A DNA stretch of 64,000 nt from Leptospira stimsonii (GTDB lineage Bacteria > Spirochaetota > Leptospiria > Leptospirales > Leptospiraceae), in assembly GCF_003545885.1 (NCBI RefSeq), contig NZ_QHCT01000001.1, forward strand, positions 992,001-1,056,000. The letters run 5' to 3'. The stretch's first letter is position 1. Each line of letters opens with the position of its first letter. The position numbers and the translations under genes were made by a program. The notes under the pieces are model-generated. The model was not told where the DNA came from. It worked only from the letters and a program-made list of their open reading frames with translations, and ran no database searches. Below, piece after piece: positions 34,007 through 45,294 of this stretch.

Positions 34007-34894
34007 TCAGAGCTGACTTTCTAAAAAACTTGCGACCAATTCCGCGGATTTTTTTCCCTCTTCGATACATTCTTTCGCCCGATGGAATTCCATAAGACCT
34101 ATGTTTCTGAGTCTCGGTGCGATGATTAGATCCGGAGGATCTCCTGCCATTCTGCTTCGTGTGATTCTAATCTGCATAACGTTGATGCTCTTCGACATCA
34201 CTTCGATCATTCCCGGCTTTTCATCCTTTTCCTTTTGGAGATTCTCATCCAAATCCTTTCCCCAGAAACGGGACATGAAAGATTTTCGATTGTTTTCCTT
34301 TTCAATCCCTTCCTCCGGAGAATCCTTCCGATCCAGAAGATCTTGATTGAGATCGACTGCGATTACGAATTCCGCGCCCATCGCCTTACAAAGAGAAACA
34401 GGTACGGGGTTTACAAGTCCTCCGTCGACTAACCAACGTTCTTCTCTTTTTACGGGGGAAAAAATTCCGGGGAGGGAAATGGAAGCGCGAACCGCTTGTG
34501 GAACAGAACCATCTCGTAGCCAAATCTCGGCTCCGTTGTCTATGTCCGTAGCAACGGCTCCGAATTTTTTTTCTAAGTGCTCAAAGTTGAGATCTTTGAA
34601 TTCTTTTTCAAAAAAGTCGAAGAGTTTCTTTCCGCTAATCAAACCACCTCCGAAAGAAATGTCCATAAATCCTAAAATATCTTTCCATTCCAAGGTTTGG
34701 ACCCATTCTTCCAGTCGATCCAGCTTTCCCGCGGCGTAGAAGGCTCCTACGATGGATCCGATGGAAGTCCCGCAGATGATATCCGGTTTCCAACCGTAGG
34801 ATTCCAAGACTCGTATAACGCCGATATGCGACCATCCCCGTGCCGAACCGCTTCCCAGGGCCAGGCCGACGATTCTTTTTTTATCCTTTTTCAA
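34007..34894 (-). CDS. Patatin-like phospholipase of RssA type
   Basis: A 295-residue serine hydrolase. The glycine-rich oxyanion region is ALGSGSARGWSHIGV, the nucleophile Ser lies in CGTSIGSIVGAFYAAG near residue 43, and the Asp partner is in WLVDGGLVNPVPV near residue 155. The protein is of the usual length and probably cytoplasmic. A charged insert (about residues 188-222, rich in Glu and Lys) interrupts the C-terminal part. The start is TTG 34894 with GAGGG upstream; no ATG fits. Confidence 0.9.
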   Translation of the reverse strand: MKKDKKRIVGLALGSGSARGWSHIGVIRVLESYGWKPDIICGTSIGSIVGAFYAAGKLDRLEEWVQTLEWKDILGFMDISFGGGLISGKKLFDFFEKEFKDLNFEHLEKKFGAVATDIDNGAEIWLRDGSVPQAVRASISLPGIFSPVKREERWLVDGGLVNPVPVSLCKAMGAEFVIAVDLNQDLLDRKDSPEEGIEKENNRKSFMSRFWGKDLDENLQKEKDEKPGMIEVMSKSINVMQIRITRSRMAGDPPDLIIAPRLRNIGLMEFHRAKECIEEGKKSAELVASFLESQL

Positions 34895-35051
34895 TGGGTT
34901 TCCCTCTTTTTTTATTTAAGATTCTTTGAAAAAACGAAAAAGATCCAGTCATATGGAAATTTTTTACCTTTAATATTCCGTCAGTTGTTATATGCAATTG
35001 ACGACCATCAATTGAATTTCAACTTTAATTCGGAACGGATCTAAATTCGAG

Positions 35052-37151
35052 ATGCAATTTTCAAAAATATTTTTTTTCCTAATTGGTCCGTTCGCTTTGA
35101 TCATCCTGGTAATGATTTCCTCTCCTTGGCAGGCCGGAGACGGACTTAAGGCCTATCAAGGTAAGATCGATTTGAGAGGAATCCAAGATCCGAATTTCGG
35201 AATGACCAAACTGAATGGAGAATGGGAATTCAATTGGCTTCAAGAACCGGACGATCACATCGAAAATCTCTCCAAAGGATACATCAGCGTTCCCGGTTCC
35301 TGGACGAATGAAAGTAAAAATCATCAAGCGTTTCCTAAATTCGGCTATGCCACCTATCGACTCAGAGTGTTTCTTCCCGAAGTCTGGAAACACAAGATAC
35401 TTTCCGTTTCTCTAGGAAGTGTGTCGTCTGCCTATCGCGTTAAGATAAACGGGGAGGTCATCGGTGAGGGTGGTACGCCGGGATTGACCGCGGAAACTAC
35501 GGTTCCAAGAATCGAACCGAGGGATTTTTTATTTGCCGCTAACAACGGCGAAGCTCAGATCGAAATTTTTATCTCCAACTTTACCTCGACGATCCCCGGA
35601 ATTCTTCTTCCCGTGTCGATCGGCCCGGCCGATTCTGCGAGCGTTTCGAGGGCGATCACGCTTTTCTTCGATATCTTTTCGTTCAGTAGTCTTCTGATCA
35701 TGGGGATCTATCATATCTTCCAGTATCTTTATCTAAGAAGTAGCGTATCTCCGTTGTATTTCGGAATGTATAGTTTGGTGATTTGCCTCAGAACTTCCCT
35801 AATCAATTCAAAAATCATTATGCTCTTCTTTCCGGAAGTTCCCTGGTCCTGGATCAATAAGATCAATCACTTGACGTTATCCGTAAGTGTTCCGTTTTTC
35901 CTTTTGTTTTTCAGTTCGGTTTTCGCGCCTTACGTCAACCGAAAGTTCATCAACGCGGGAGTGATCTTCTCGATCATTTTTTCGATCGTGACTTTATTCG
36001 GGGATATGCAATTCAACAATCAGAATATTTCTATCTATCATTACTTTATTCTAATCATCATATTCTATCTTTTTTATACGATTCTAAAGATCGATTTCGA
36101 GAAAGAAAGAAATTATACTTATATCCTTTACGGTTCTGGAATATTGTTTATCGCCGTGTTAGTGGATCTTTTTTACGCCCGTGTTTTGAAAACCGGAAGT
36201 ATTCAAACTTCGCACTACGCCTTGGTGTTTTTCGTTTTTCTTCAGTCGCTTTTGTTGGCGTCTGAGCGATCTCGCAAGTTTGCGGAAACAAGGGAATTGG
36301 CTCTCAACCTAAGAACTTCGAACTTAGAATTGTTCGAAATGAAGGAACAACTCGTTCAAAAGATCGAAGATCGAACCAGAGTTCTCAACGACAACATCAT
36401 CCAGATCAATCGAGAATTGGAGATCGCGCAAAACGTTCAAAGGAAGATTCTAACGCCTCTGGATCGAACGATTTCGGGAATTCGATTTTTCTACGAGTAC
36501 ATGCCTCTGGAAAAAGTGGGCGGCGACTTTTTAGACGTTTCCGAAATTCTTCCCGGAAGAATTCGAGTGATGATCGCGGACGCAGTAGGACACGGCGTCC
36601 AGGCCTCTTTGATGACGATGGCCTTAAAGACGGAATACGAAGAACTTAAGAATCTGGAGAATCCGGCCCAGATTCTGAAAGAATTGAACTTTCGCTTTTT
36701 GAAAAAATTCGATTCTTTGGAAAGTATTTTCCCATGTTTGATCGGCGATATCGACATTGAAAAAGAAGAATTCACTTACGCGTCTGCGGGTCATCCGGAT
36801 CAAATCTTACAGATGCCGAACGAGTTTCCATCTTTGATTCATAAGACCGGTCCGATCCTGGGTTTGTTTGAATCGCTCGAAATCGCTTCGAAGACGATTC
36901 CGTTTCCGACCGGATCGCGTCTTTTGTTGTTCTCCGACGGACTTATCGAAAATCGTATGAAGGATTCCTTAAATACCAAACAATACAATATGGAATTGAT
37001 TACGAAATGTCTTCACGAAGGAAGAGAGAATAGTCTGAATACTTTGATTCAAGAGATCATAAAAATCGAGGAATTGACGAGAGGAGACAATCCACGTTAC
37101 GACGATATCACCGTCATAGCCGTGGAATCGTATCCAACGAAAAAAGGTTAA
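35052..37151 (+). CDS. 7TMR-DISM sensor with SpoIIE/PP2C phosphatase
   Basis: The 699-residue protein has an N-terminal hydrophobic anchor (FFFLIGPFALIILVMISS), an extracellular DISM-like jelly-roll (about 30-190) and seven transmembrane helices (about 200-410). A coiled coil (about 420-465) leads to a PP2C/SpoIIE domain. Metal-site motifs are clear: GGDFLDVSEI, IADAVGHGVQASL, ASAGHPDQIL and LFSDGLIEN. It should dephosphorylate STAS partner proteins. It shares its layout with 21448-24057 but has no C-terminal TPR. Its end overlaps the convergent MaoC gene by four bases. Confidence 0.92.
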   Translation: MQFSKIFFFLIGPFALIILVMISSPWQAGDGLKAYQGKIDLRGIQDPNFGMTKLNGEWEFNWLQEPDDHIENLSKGYISVPGSWTNESKNHQAFPKFGYATYRLRVFLPEVWKHKILSVSLGSVSSAYRVKINGEVIGEGGTPGLTAETTVPRIEPRDFLFAANNGEAQIEIFISNFTSTIPGILLPVSIGPADSASVSRAITLFFDIFSFSSLLIMGIYHIFQYLYLRSSVSPLYFGMYSLVICLRTSLINSKIIMLFFPEVPWSWINKINHLTLSVSVPFFLLFFSSVFAPYVNRKFINAGVIFSIIFSIVTLFGDMQFNNQNISIYHYFILIIIFYLFYTILKIDFEKERNYTYILYGSGILFIAVLVDLFYARVLKTGSIQTSHYALVFFVFLQSLLLASERSRKFAETRELALNLRTSNLELFEMKEQLVQKIEDRTRVLNDNIIQINRELEIAQNVQRKILTPLDRTISGIRFFYEYMPLEKVGGDFLDVSEILPGRIRVMIADAVGHGVQASLMTMALKTEYEELKNLENPAQILKELNFRFLKKFDSLESIFPCLIGDIDIEKEEFTYASAGHPDQILQMPNEFPSLIHKTGPILGLFESLEIASKTIPFPTGSRLLLFSDGLIENRMKDSLNTKQYNMELITKCLHEGRENSLNTLIQEIIKIEELTRGDNPRYDDITVIAVESYPTKKG

Positions 37152-37564
37152 GCGACAACCACGAGTTCACCGGAGCATTTTACTTCCCCGGAATCGTCGG
37201 CCGCTTCTAACGAAACCGTAATCAACTTTTCGCCGTTTTCTTCCTTCTTTCTTTTTACCTTTCCGGTACAAGTAAGCTTTTGACCGGGTTTGGTCATATT
37301 CTTAAATGTAACTCCGAATTCGCGGATTTGTTTCTGATCCGCCCAAGAAGTACAGAGTCTTCCGAGTTGGGCCATCACATACATACCGTGTGCGATGGTT
37401 CCGTCCAAGCCGGTCTTGCGCGCGAAGTCGGGATCATTGTGAATCGGATTAAAATCTCCGGATGCTCCCGCATACCGTACGAGATTCGCGTGTGTGATCA
37501 CGTCCGTTTTGAGAGGAGGAAGTTCGTATCCGACTTCAATTTTATCAAAATCAATCTTACTCAT
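37148..37564 (-). CDS. MaoC-like (R)-specific dehydratase subunit
   Basis: A 138-residue hot-dog-fold protein. The hydratase-2 motif YAGASGDFNPIHNDPDFA carries the catalytic Asp and His, followed by GTIAHGMYVMAQLG. Family members hydrate or dehydrate trans-2-enoyl-CoA or 3-hydroxyacyl-thioesters. It follows a second MaoC-type gene with one base between stop and ATG, the arrangement of HadA/HadB-type heterodimers, where this would be the catalytic HadB-like subunit. Confidence 0.9.
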   Translation of the reverse strand: MSKIDFDKIEVGYELPPLKTDVITHANLVRYAGASGDFNPIHNDPDFARKTGLDGTIAHGMYVMAQLGRLCTSWADQKQIREFGVTFKNMTKPGQKLTCTGKVKRKKEENGEKLITVSLEAADDSGEVKCSGELVVVA

Positions 37565-37565
37565 A

Positions 37566-38018
37566 TCAAGCCTCCGGTTTTCTGATGAAAATCGACATTT
37601 CCGCTTCTACAAGAGATTCGCCTTTCGCGTTTCGAATCGTAGTTTTGAAAGTCATCGTATCCATCTTTCCGACAGTAACGTTTATACATTCACCTTGAGA
37701 AGAGATTCTTCCGGGAAGAATGGGTTTGAGATACGTATATTTTTCTTTGAGGTGAAGAACCCGAGACGTATCCACTCCCATGTTTTCCATATCTTGCCAA
37801 ATCTTTGGATAACCCCAGAACTGAATCACGGTTGCAAAGGTAGGAGGAGCAGGGATGTCTTCGTATCCCGCTTTCTTAGCGGCTTCTAAATCGAGATGGA
37901 TCGGGTTGGTTTCCCCGATCGCCTGACAGAACTCGCGGATCTTTCCTTTCTCTACGTCGAATTCGTAGCGATCCAGCTTGGTTCCGATCAGGTCTTTGGA
38001 TATTCCTTTTACTGACAT
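37566..38018 (-). CDS. MaoC-like dehydratase, HadA/C-type partner subunit
   Basis: A 150-residue FAS1-type MaoC N-terminal domain protein ([32 protein letters not shown]). These partners bind the substrate chain while the other subunit supplies the catalytic pair. The frame reaches back to 38123, but ATG 38018 with AGGAAC upstream is the start. A palindrome at 38115-38132 lies upstream as a possible operator. The pair makes a two-gene operon for fatty acyl or 3-hydroxyacyl metabolism. Confidence 0.88.
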   Translation of the reverse strand: MSVKGISKDLIGTKLDRYEFDVEKGKIREFCQAIGETNPIHLDLEAAKKAGYEDIPAPPTFATVIQFWGYPKIWQDMENMGVDTSRVLHLKEKYTYLKPILPGRISSQGECINVTVGKMDTMTFKTTIRNAKGESLVEAEMSIFIRKPEA

Positions 38019-38054
38019 ATAAAGTTCCTGAGAATTGTTTTTAAAAAAGGGCTT

Positions 38055-38096
38055 TCGACCGGATTCAATGTTACCAGAAAAGAAGAATCCGGTCGA
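38055..38096 (-). terminator. Terminator-like inverted repeat after the alpha/beta hydrolase
   Basis: A perfect 12-base inverted repeat (TCGACCGGATTC with its complement) around an 18-base loop is followed on the minus strand by AAGCCCTTTTTT. It fits a terminator for the hydrolase gene ending at 38136, though the T run starts a few bases late. Confidence 0.7.
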
Positions 38097-38114
38097 TGAT
38101 TTTTTTAGGAAAAA

Positions 38115-38132
38115 ACAGAACAAACGTTCTGT
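38115..38132. promoter_or_regulatory. Operator-like palindrome upstream of the MaoC pair
   Basis: ACAGAAC and GTTCTGT are perfect 7-base arms around AAAC. The GAAC-N4-GTTC core is shared with 29860-29877. It lies just after the hydrolase stop and about 100 bases before the MaoC operon start. Confidence 0.5.
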
Positions 38133-38135
38133 CTG

Positions 38136-39011
38136 TTAGCTGGAATGTGCATCAAACCATTTTTTGAGATCGGAAAGAACCTTGGTTCTATCCTCTAAAC
38201 GTTCGTTCATCGTTTCGTGATAAAGACCGTCGTAAATTTTCAAAGTCTTATCGGAAGAACCTACCACTTCAAAGAAAGCCTCGCTTCCGGTGTAAATCGC
38301 GATTGCATCTTCTTTTCCGTGAAAGATGTAAATCGGGATTTTGATTTTTCCTGCGTTTCCGAGAATCGGGGCTTCCGAGTTGAGAAGCATGTTCCCCAGA
38401 TAACTCGAAGCCATTCCGTGAACCAGCGGATCTTTTTTATAGGCTTCCACCACGGCTTTGTCGCGGCTCAACGCGTTCACATCTAAACCCGTTGGCAAAG
38501 TGAGATTCGGCAAGATTTCGGAAATGAAAGGTGCGATTCCCTTTTTGATCATTAGGCTGAAATCCATCTTTGCTCGAATGGGAAGAGCAGAGACGATCAA
38601 TGCGTTGAGATTTCCTTGATTGGTTCCTTCTTCCGCATAAAGGGTAACGATCGCGGCTCCCATAGAATGACCCAAAAGAGTCACCTTAGGAACCTTCTCT
38701 TTTTCCTTTGCGATCGAGATGAGTTTGTCCAAGTCGGTAAGAAAGTCCGAGAAAGAATCGATGGCGCCTCTTTTTCCTTCGGATCTTCCGTGTCCTCGCG
38801 AATCGATTAAGTAAAGGGCGGTTCCGGTTCCGGCCAGAGCCTCTACTAAAAATTCATAACGACCGCTGTGTTCTCCGATTCCGTGCTGAACGACGAGAAC
38901 CCGATTTCCCTTTCTCCCTTCCTTGGGTTGATAGGTGCGGTAAAAAATTTTTGACCCTCCGCTTCCTGCGAAAGTATCATCCTGTAGATTGTAAGAATTA
39001 CTCCATGACAT
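38136..39011 (-). CDS. Alpha/beta hydrolase (monoacylglycerol lipase-like)
   Basis: A 291-residue serine hydrolase. The oxyanion motif is VVQHGIGEHSGRYE, the nucleophile lies in LLGHSMGAAI, the acid in HGKEDAIA and the His in LYHETMNE. This is the monoacylglycerol lipase/lysophospholipase layout. The frame continues to an ATG at 39065; ATG 39011 starts the homologous region, but neither has a good ribosome binding site, so the start is uncertain by 18 codons. A terminator-like repeat follows. Confidence 0.88.
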   Translation of the reverse strand: MSWSNSYNLQDDTFAGSGGSKIFYRTYQPKEGRKGNRVLVVQHGIGEHSGRYEFLVEALAGTGTALYLIDSRGHGRSEGKRGAIDSFSDFLTDLDKLISIAKEKEKVPKVTLLGHSMGAAIVTLYAEEGTNQGNLNALIVSALPIRAKMDFSLMIKKGIAPFISEILPNLTLPTGLDVNALSRDKAVVEAYKKDPLVHGMASSYLGNMLLNSEAPILGNAGKIKIPIYIFHGKEDAIAIYTGSEAFFEVVGSSDKTLKIYDGLYHETMNERLEDRTKVLSDLKKWFDAHSS

Positions 39012-39137
39012 AGCGAAACGTGTTTTAAACGGAAACGATCCTTTGCAAAGAGAAAAAAATTTCATTTGTTAAAAATTCTCGGTTTCAAGGGGGTTCTTTT
39101 CAGTTGTCGATAAGGTGGAAGCGATTTTTCTGGATTC

Positions 39138-41477
<2,340 letters not shown>

Positions 41478-41690
41478 AAGGTATGAAAACCTTTTTAACC
41501 TGGCACTCTGAAAAAGTTGAACTGATAGAGTACAATATTAAATTTTATTTATATTATTTTGCATGCAATCCTTGAATCAGGTTGAATGTTCAAATTGATA
41601 TAGGAAGCTCGTTTTTCACTCATGGGATTTCTCATTCGACTTGGAACTTCCTGCGGAATTGCCCGGATTTTTTGAAAGATCTTCTTTGCG

Positions 41691-42214
41691 TAGGAGCTCC
41701 TATCAGAATCGAATTGCAGTAGGTCTGCTCGTAAATCGAAAGGTCTTAAAGAAACATAATTTGTAGGAACTGCAACAACTTACAACGAACGCACTGATCG
41801 TCCTAAACCTTTCATTTTGGATATTCTTACCAAAATTCTAAATGTAGGAACTCCTATCAGAATCGAATTGCAAAAGGTCTGCTTCGTAAACCGAAAGGTC
41901 TTAAAGAAACATAATTTGTAGGAACTGCAACGACTTACAACGAACGCACTGATCGTCCTAAACTTTTCATTTTGGATATTCTTACCAAAATTCTAAATGT
42001 AGGAACTCCTATCGGAATCGAATCGCAGAAAGTCTGCTCATAAACCGAAAGGTCTCAAAGAAACATAATTTGTAGGAACTGCAACGACTTACGACGAACG
42101 CGCCGATCGTCCTAAACCTTTCATTTTGGATATTCTTACCAAAATTCTAAATGTAGGAACTCCTATCAGAATCGAATCGCAGAAAGTCTGCTCATAAACC
42201 GAAAGGCCTCAAAG
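41691..42214. repeat. 154-bp tandem repeat array, about 3.4 copies
   Basis: Units begin at TAGGAACTCCTATC-type boundaries at 41691, 41845, 42000 and 42154, giving periods of 154, 155 and 154; the last copy stops after about 60 bases. Copies differ by scattered point changes (for example GAATTGCA against GAATCGCA), so the array is not a recent duplication. Each full unit carries two GTAGGAAC boxes, one before CTCC and one before TGCAAC. It encodes no protein and may be an expanded intergenic element or VNTR locus. Confidence 0.9.
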
Positions 42215-42337
42215 GTAATTCATCTGCGCAAACTCGATCGTTGCTTAAAGCTATCTGGACAATACCCTTTTTTTCTGCTTTTTAAAGATATTTGCGAAAG
42301 GGGGAAGTAAAATTGATTCCTATTTTTAATAATTTGA

Positions 42338-42351
42338 TTTGACTAATCAAA
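42338..42351. promoter_or_regulatory. Palindrome at the MarR-type gene start, possible autoregulatory site
   Basis: TTTGA-CTAA-TCAAA is a 5-base-arm palindrome 23 bases before the proposed ATG. MarR regulators commonly bind such sites at their own promoter. The arms are short, so chance is possible. Confidence 0.35.
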
Positions 42352-42374
42352 GTAAATGTTTCTACTCTGGATTT

Positions 42375-42851
42375 ATGCCTTCGGATTTTGTAAGTCAGGT
42401 TTTGGAATTCTATCCGAGGATTTTTTTCGCCTGTCATACAAGACACGTTGAGGATCCGAAGACAAAGCAGATTTTGACTGCAAACCAGGCGAGCATTTTG
42501 GATCACTTGGATGGTGACGACCCAGTTAGTCTATTCGATTTGGCACTCCATATGGGAGTGACTCCTTCTACGATGTCGATCACGGTCTCCCGTCTGGAAG
42601 TTATGGGTTATATCGTAAAAGAGAAAAATCCGAAAGACGGAAGAGGGACGCTCATTCGTTTAACAAAAAAGGGAGAAAGGATTAAGAGTAAAAAGTCCGT
42701 TCTGGATCCGAATCTGGTCAGAAATTTACTTAAAAGATTGAGTAAGGAAGAACAAGAAGCCGCTGTAAAAGGTTTGGGTTTGCTCGCTTTTGCCGCAGAG
42801 CTAGAAATGAAGAATAAAAGTCTTTCTCGATCCTGGTCCAAAAAGAAATGA
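42375..42851 (+). CDS. MarR-family transcriptional regulator
   Basis: A 158-residue winged-helix protein. The helix-turn-helix covers VSLFDLALHMGVTPSTMSITVSRLEVMGYIVK, about residues 55-87, and the wing carries NPKDGRGTLIRLTKKG. Helices at both ends would form the dimer. The frame reaches back to TTG 42339, but that lies inside a palindrome, and ATG 42375 is preferred although its ribosome binding site is weak. An SRPBCC gene and a DUF3052 gene follow closely and may be its targets. Confidence 0.87.
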   Translation: MPSDFVSQVLEFYPRIFFACHTRHVEDPKTKQILTANQASILDHLDGDDPVSLFDLALHMGVTPSTMSITVSRLEVMGYIVKEKNPKDGRGTLIRLTKKGERIKSKKSVLDPNLVRNLLKRLSKEEQEAAVKGLGLLAFAAELEMKNKSLSRSWSKKK

Positions 42852-42908
42852 AACAGCATATGATAGAAAATAATATGCAAGTAAAAGAATATTCAGGAGT
42901 GAAGATCT

Positions 42909-43415
42909 ATGGTTTATACGATTCTTATTTACGTATTCGTTTTTGTAGTTCTCTTGGCGGGAGGTATCTACGGAATAGGAGCTAACCTTCCGATCGAACA
43001 TTCCTCTTCTCTAGAACGAGTGTTTAAAACGACACCGGACCGAATTTATTCTCTCATTCGGAATTTTAAAGAATATCCTTCTTGGAGACCGAATCTAAAA
43101 AAAATTGAAGAAATTTCCTCCTCGTCTTGGAAAGAAACAGATTCTCATAACGACATTATGACCTATTCTTTCGTTCAAGATCACAAAAACGAACTCGTAG
43201 AATCTAAGATTCTAGATGAAGATAAGCCGTTCGGAGGTTCCTGGACTTTCGAATTAAGTTCCCTTCCGAACGGAACCAGACTCAAGATCACAGAAAACGG
43301 AAAGGTTTTTTCGCCGGTCTTTCGATTCTTTTCCAAATATGTTTTCGGACATACAGCGACCATTCGAACGTATTTGGAATTTATGGAAAAAGAAATTCAG
43401 AGAGGAGAGAATTAA
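42909..43415 (+). CDS. Membrane-anchored SRPBCC (START-like) protein
   Basis: A 168-residue protein. One N-terminal transmembrane helix (ILIYVFVFVVLLAGGIYGIG) is followed by a polyketide-cyclase/START-like domain (about 35-165) with FKTTPDRIYSLIRNFKEYPSWRPNLKKIEE. Such domains bind hydrophobic ligands. AGGAGTGAAG precedes the ATG. The gene is 57 bases after the MarR-type regulator and two bases before the DUF3052 gene. Confidence 0.83.
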   Translation: MVYTILIYVFVFVVLLAGGIYGIGANLPIEHSSSLERVFKTTPDRIYSLIRNFKEYPSWRPNLKKIEEISSSSWKETDSHNDIMTYSFVQDHKNELVESKILDEDKPFGGSWTFELSSLPNGTRLKITENGKVFSPVFRFFSKYVFGHTATIRTYLEFMEKEIQRGEN

Positions 43416-43417
43416 TC

Positions 43418-43816
43418 GTGGCTGGTTATTCCGGTAAGCCCCTGGGAGATAAACTCGGTTTAAAATCGGGAATGAAAGTGTATTTCAAAGGTTTGCCGGA
43501 CGACGTCCGGAACGAACTCGAAAGTTATTTAACGAAAGTAGAAACATCGAATTCGCTCAAGGGTTCATTCGATTATTTGCATGTATTCACGAAAGAAGCA
43601 AAAGACCTTCAGAATCAGTTTTCTAAACTGGTCGACCATCTTGCCGATAAGGGAATGATTTGGATTTCCTGGCCGAAAGGTTCTTCAAAGATCGCGACAG
43701 ACGTTACCGAAAATGTTGTCCGTGAAATCGGTCTAAAACTCGGAATTGTGGATGTCAAAGTTTGTGCGGTTTCGGAGATCTGGTCCGGACTTAAGTTCTA
43801 TAAAAGAAAAACTTAG
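43418..43816 (+). CDS. DUF3052 family protein
   Basis: A 132-residue protein. MAGYSGKPLGDKLGLKSGMKVYFKGLP and IWISWPKGSSKIATDVTENVVREIG match the DUF3052 family of small cytoplasmic proteins of unknown function. The start is GTG 43418, with GAGAGGAGAG upstream inside the preceding gene. It is probably co-transcribed with the SRPBCC gene. Confidence 0.85.
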   Translation: MAGYSGKPLGDKLGLKSGMKVYFKGLPDDVRNELESYLTKVETSNSLKGSFDYLHVFTKEAKDLQNQFSKLVDHLADKGMIWISWPKGSSKIATDVTENVVREIGLKLGIVDVKVCAVSEIWSGLKFYKRKT

Positions 43817-44323
43817 GGATTCCACGGAAATCTTGGAATGTAGGAACTCCAATAAGAATTGGGGAAACAAAAACTTGTACTAAAACCCAAGAATGTGGGA
43901 ACTCCCGCTTTTTCAATCCACGGAAATCATCTTTCGTAATGTCAATGAAAACGATTTAAAAGTTCCTCTATCCCTGTAAGAGCTCTTCCTTTTTTTCGGA
44001 TTTGGAAATAGGTTCCGATATTCCATCAAGATCTCTTATTAGTTTTCACTAAGAATTCTTCAGAAAACCATACCCTCGGTTGCTTCCTGAATTCCTTGGA
44101 CATCTTGGAACAAAGGGGATGGTTTAAACCGGAGACATGGGTTACACTTTTAAAACGATTGTTATTTTTTTCCTGCGGTCCATTTCGACACCGCTTCTTT
44201 CCTTGGATCGAAGCGGTAGGAACGGGAAACGCCCTGCGTTTTATATGAGAATGGGTCCCATCCGGAACAAACCCGGTCCGCGTATAAGCGGAGCACTTGG
44301 GCGCTCGAGAAACGAATATCGTT
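43817..44323. other. Intergenic region with short dispersed repeats
   Basis: About 500 bases without a supported gene. GTAGGAACTCC at 43840-43850 and GTGGGAACTCCCGC near 43894 are the common dispersed motif. A CCGCTTC...GAAGCGG inverted repeat lies near 44190-44216. The plus frame over 44137-44424 runs into the crotonase gene and has no homology. Confidence 0.6.
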
Positions 44324-45124
44324 TTACTGATAGTTTGTTTCGTGAGTTAAGACCGGTCTTCTTCTCTCTTTGTTGGCTTTCATCGCTTCCATCAAATTTT
44401 GAACCATACTCGGCTGTTCTTTGAAGAGATTCGCGAGTTGTTTTGGAGCGGCTTTCGCCGCTTCGTATGCTTCTCTGTTGAGAGATCTTTTTGTCTCTTG
44501 AGTCGCTGAAGCGGGAACTCGATTGAGAACATTAATTTTACTCAGAGATTTTTTTCTCAGCTCTTCTAAGGACGCGCCTATGTCGGTTAACAATCCATTC
44601 TGAACCGCTTCTGCAGGTTTGTAGAGAGCTCCTTCCAGAGCCGCTTCCGCCGCCGCGGAAGGCAACATCGTCTGTCTCATCCGTATCACTAGTGAAGACG
44701 ATAGAGGAAGTCCGACTAAAGGTTCTGCGAATCCGATTCTTCCCTTTCCATCTACCATATAACGATAGTCACAGGTATAAGCAATAATCGCTCCCCCACC
44801 CACTGCGTTCCCTCCGACTTCCGAGATCAACGGTTTTGGAAAGCTGATTAAGGAAGCAAACATATCAAATACACCCGTCATAATCTTTCCTATTTCTTCT
44901 TGATTCGAATTTAGAATCGCATCCGGATCCAAACCTACGCAAAAATCTCCGTCTGGTCCCGCGATAATACCTGCTCTGATATCTTGATCCAAAGTAAATT
45001 CTCTTAAGATGGAACCCAACTCCTGCATGAGCGGAAGAGTAAGTGTCATTGGACCATCGGGTACTAATTTCAAAACTCCAATCTTAGAATCTTTTGCAGT
45101 GATGATTTCTTTCGCTAATTTCAT
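44324..45124 (-). CDS. Enoyl-CoA hydratase/isomerase family protein
   Basis: A 266-residue crotonase. The oxyanion regions are GPDGDFCVGLDPDAI and EVGGNAVGGGAIIAYTCDYRYM, followed by GRIGFAEPLVGLPL. The Glu of FAEP lies near the hydratase catalytic position, but the usual second Glu is unclear, so the reaction (hydratase, isomerase or other) is open. A ribosome binding site (GAGGACTCTT) precedes the ATG. It stands alone rather than beside another beta-oxidation gene. Confidence 0.87.
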   Translation of the reverse strand: MKLAKEIITAKDSKIGVLKLVPDGPMTLTLPLMQELGSILREFTLDQDIRAGIIAGPDGDFCVGLDPDAILNSNQEEIGKIMTGVFDMFASLISFPKPLISEVGGNAVGGGAIIAYTCDYRYMVDGKGRIGFAEPLVGLPLSSSLVIRMRQTMLPSAAAEAALEGALYKPAEAVQNGLLTDIGASLEELRKKSLSKINVLNRVPASATQETKRSLNREAYEAAKAAPKQLANLFKEQPSMVQNLMEAMKANKERRRPVLTHETNYQ

Positions 45125-45294
45125 AAGAGTCCTCTTTGATTTATTCTTATTTCTTTTTATAATTCTATCTCATTCCAAAATTCGATTTTGATAGTTTTGG
45201 ATCAAACTTAATTTTAGAGAATGGAGAATTAATTGATTTGGAATCAGAACCATTAGGCAAGAGGGGCATCCTTTGTCGATCGGATCTTATGGCT

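Larger units (their letters stand above)
41478..42374. other. Intergenic region holding a tandem repeat array
   Basis: About 900 bases without a gene. The 154-bp tandem array at 41691-42214 takes up most of it. Left of the array is unique AT-rich DNA with a partial related block (GGAACTTCC near 41644). Right of it, 42215-42337 is unique and should hold the promoter of the MarR-type gene. Confidence 0.75.

Noticed and set aside
41691..42214. Possible CRISPR array
   Set aside because: The units are long contiguous tandem repeats without distinct spacers of 30-40 bases, and no cas gene is nearby.
44137..44424. 95-codon plus frame between DUF3052 and the crotonase
   Set aside because: It has no homology and overlaps the well-supported minus-strand crotonase gene.
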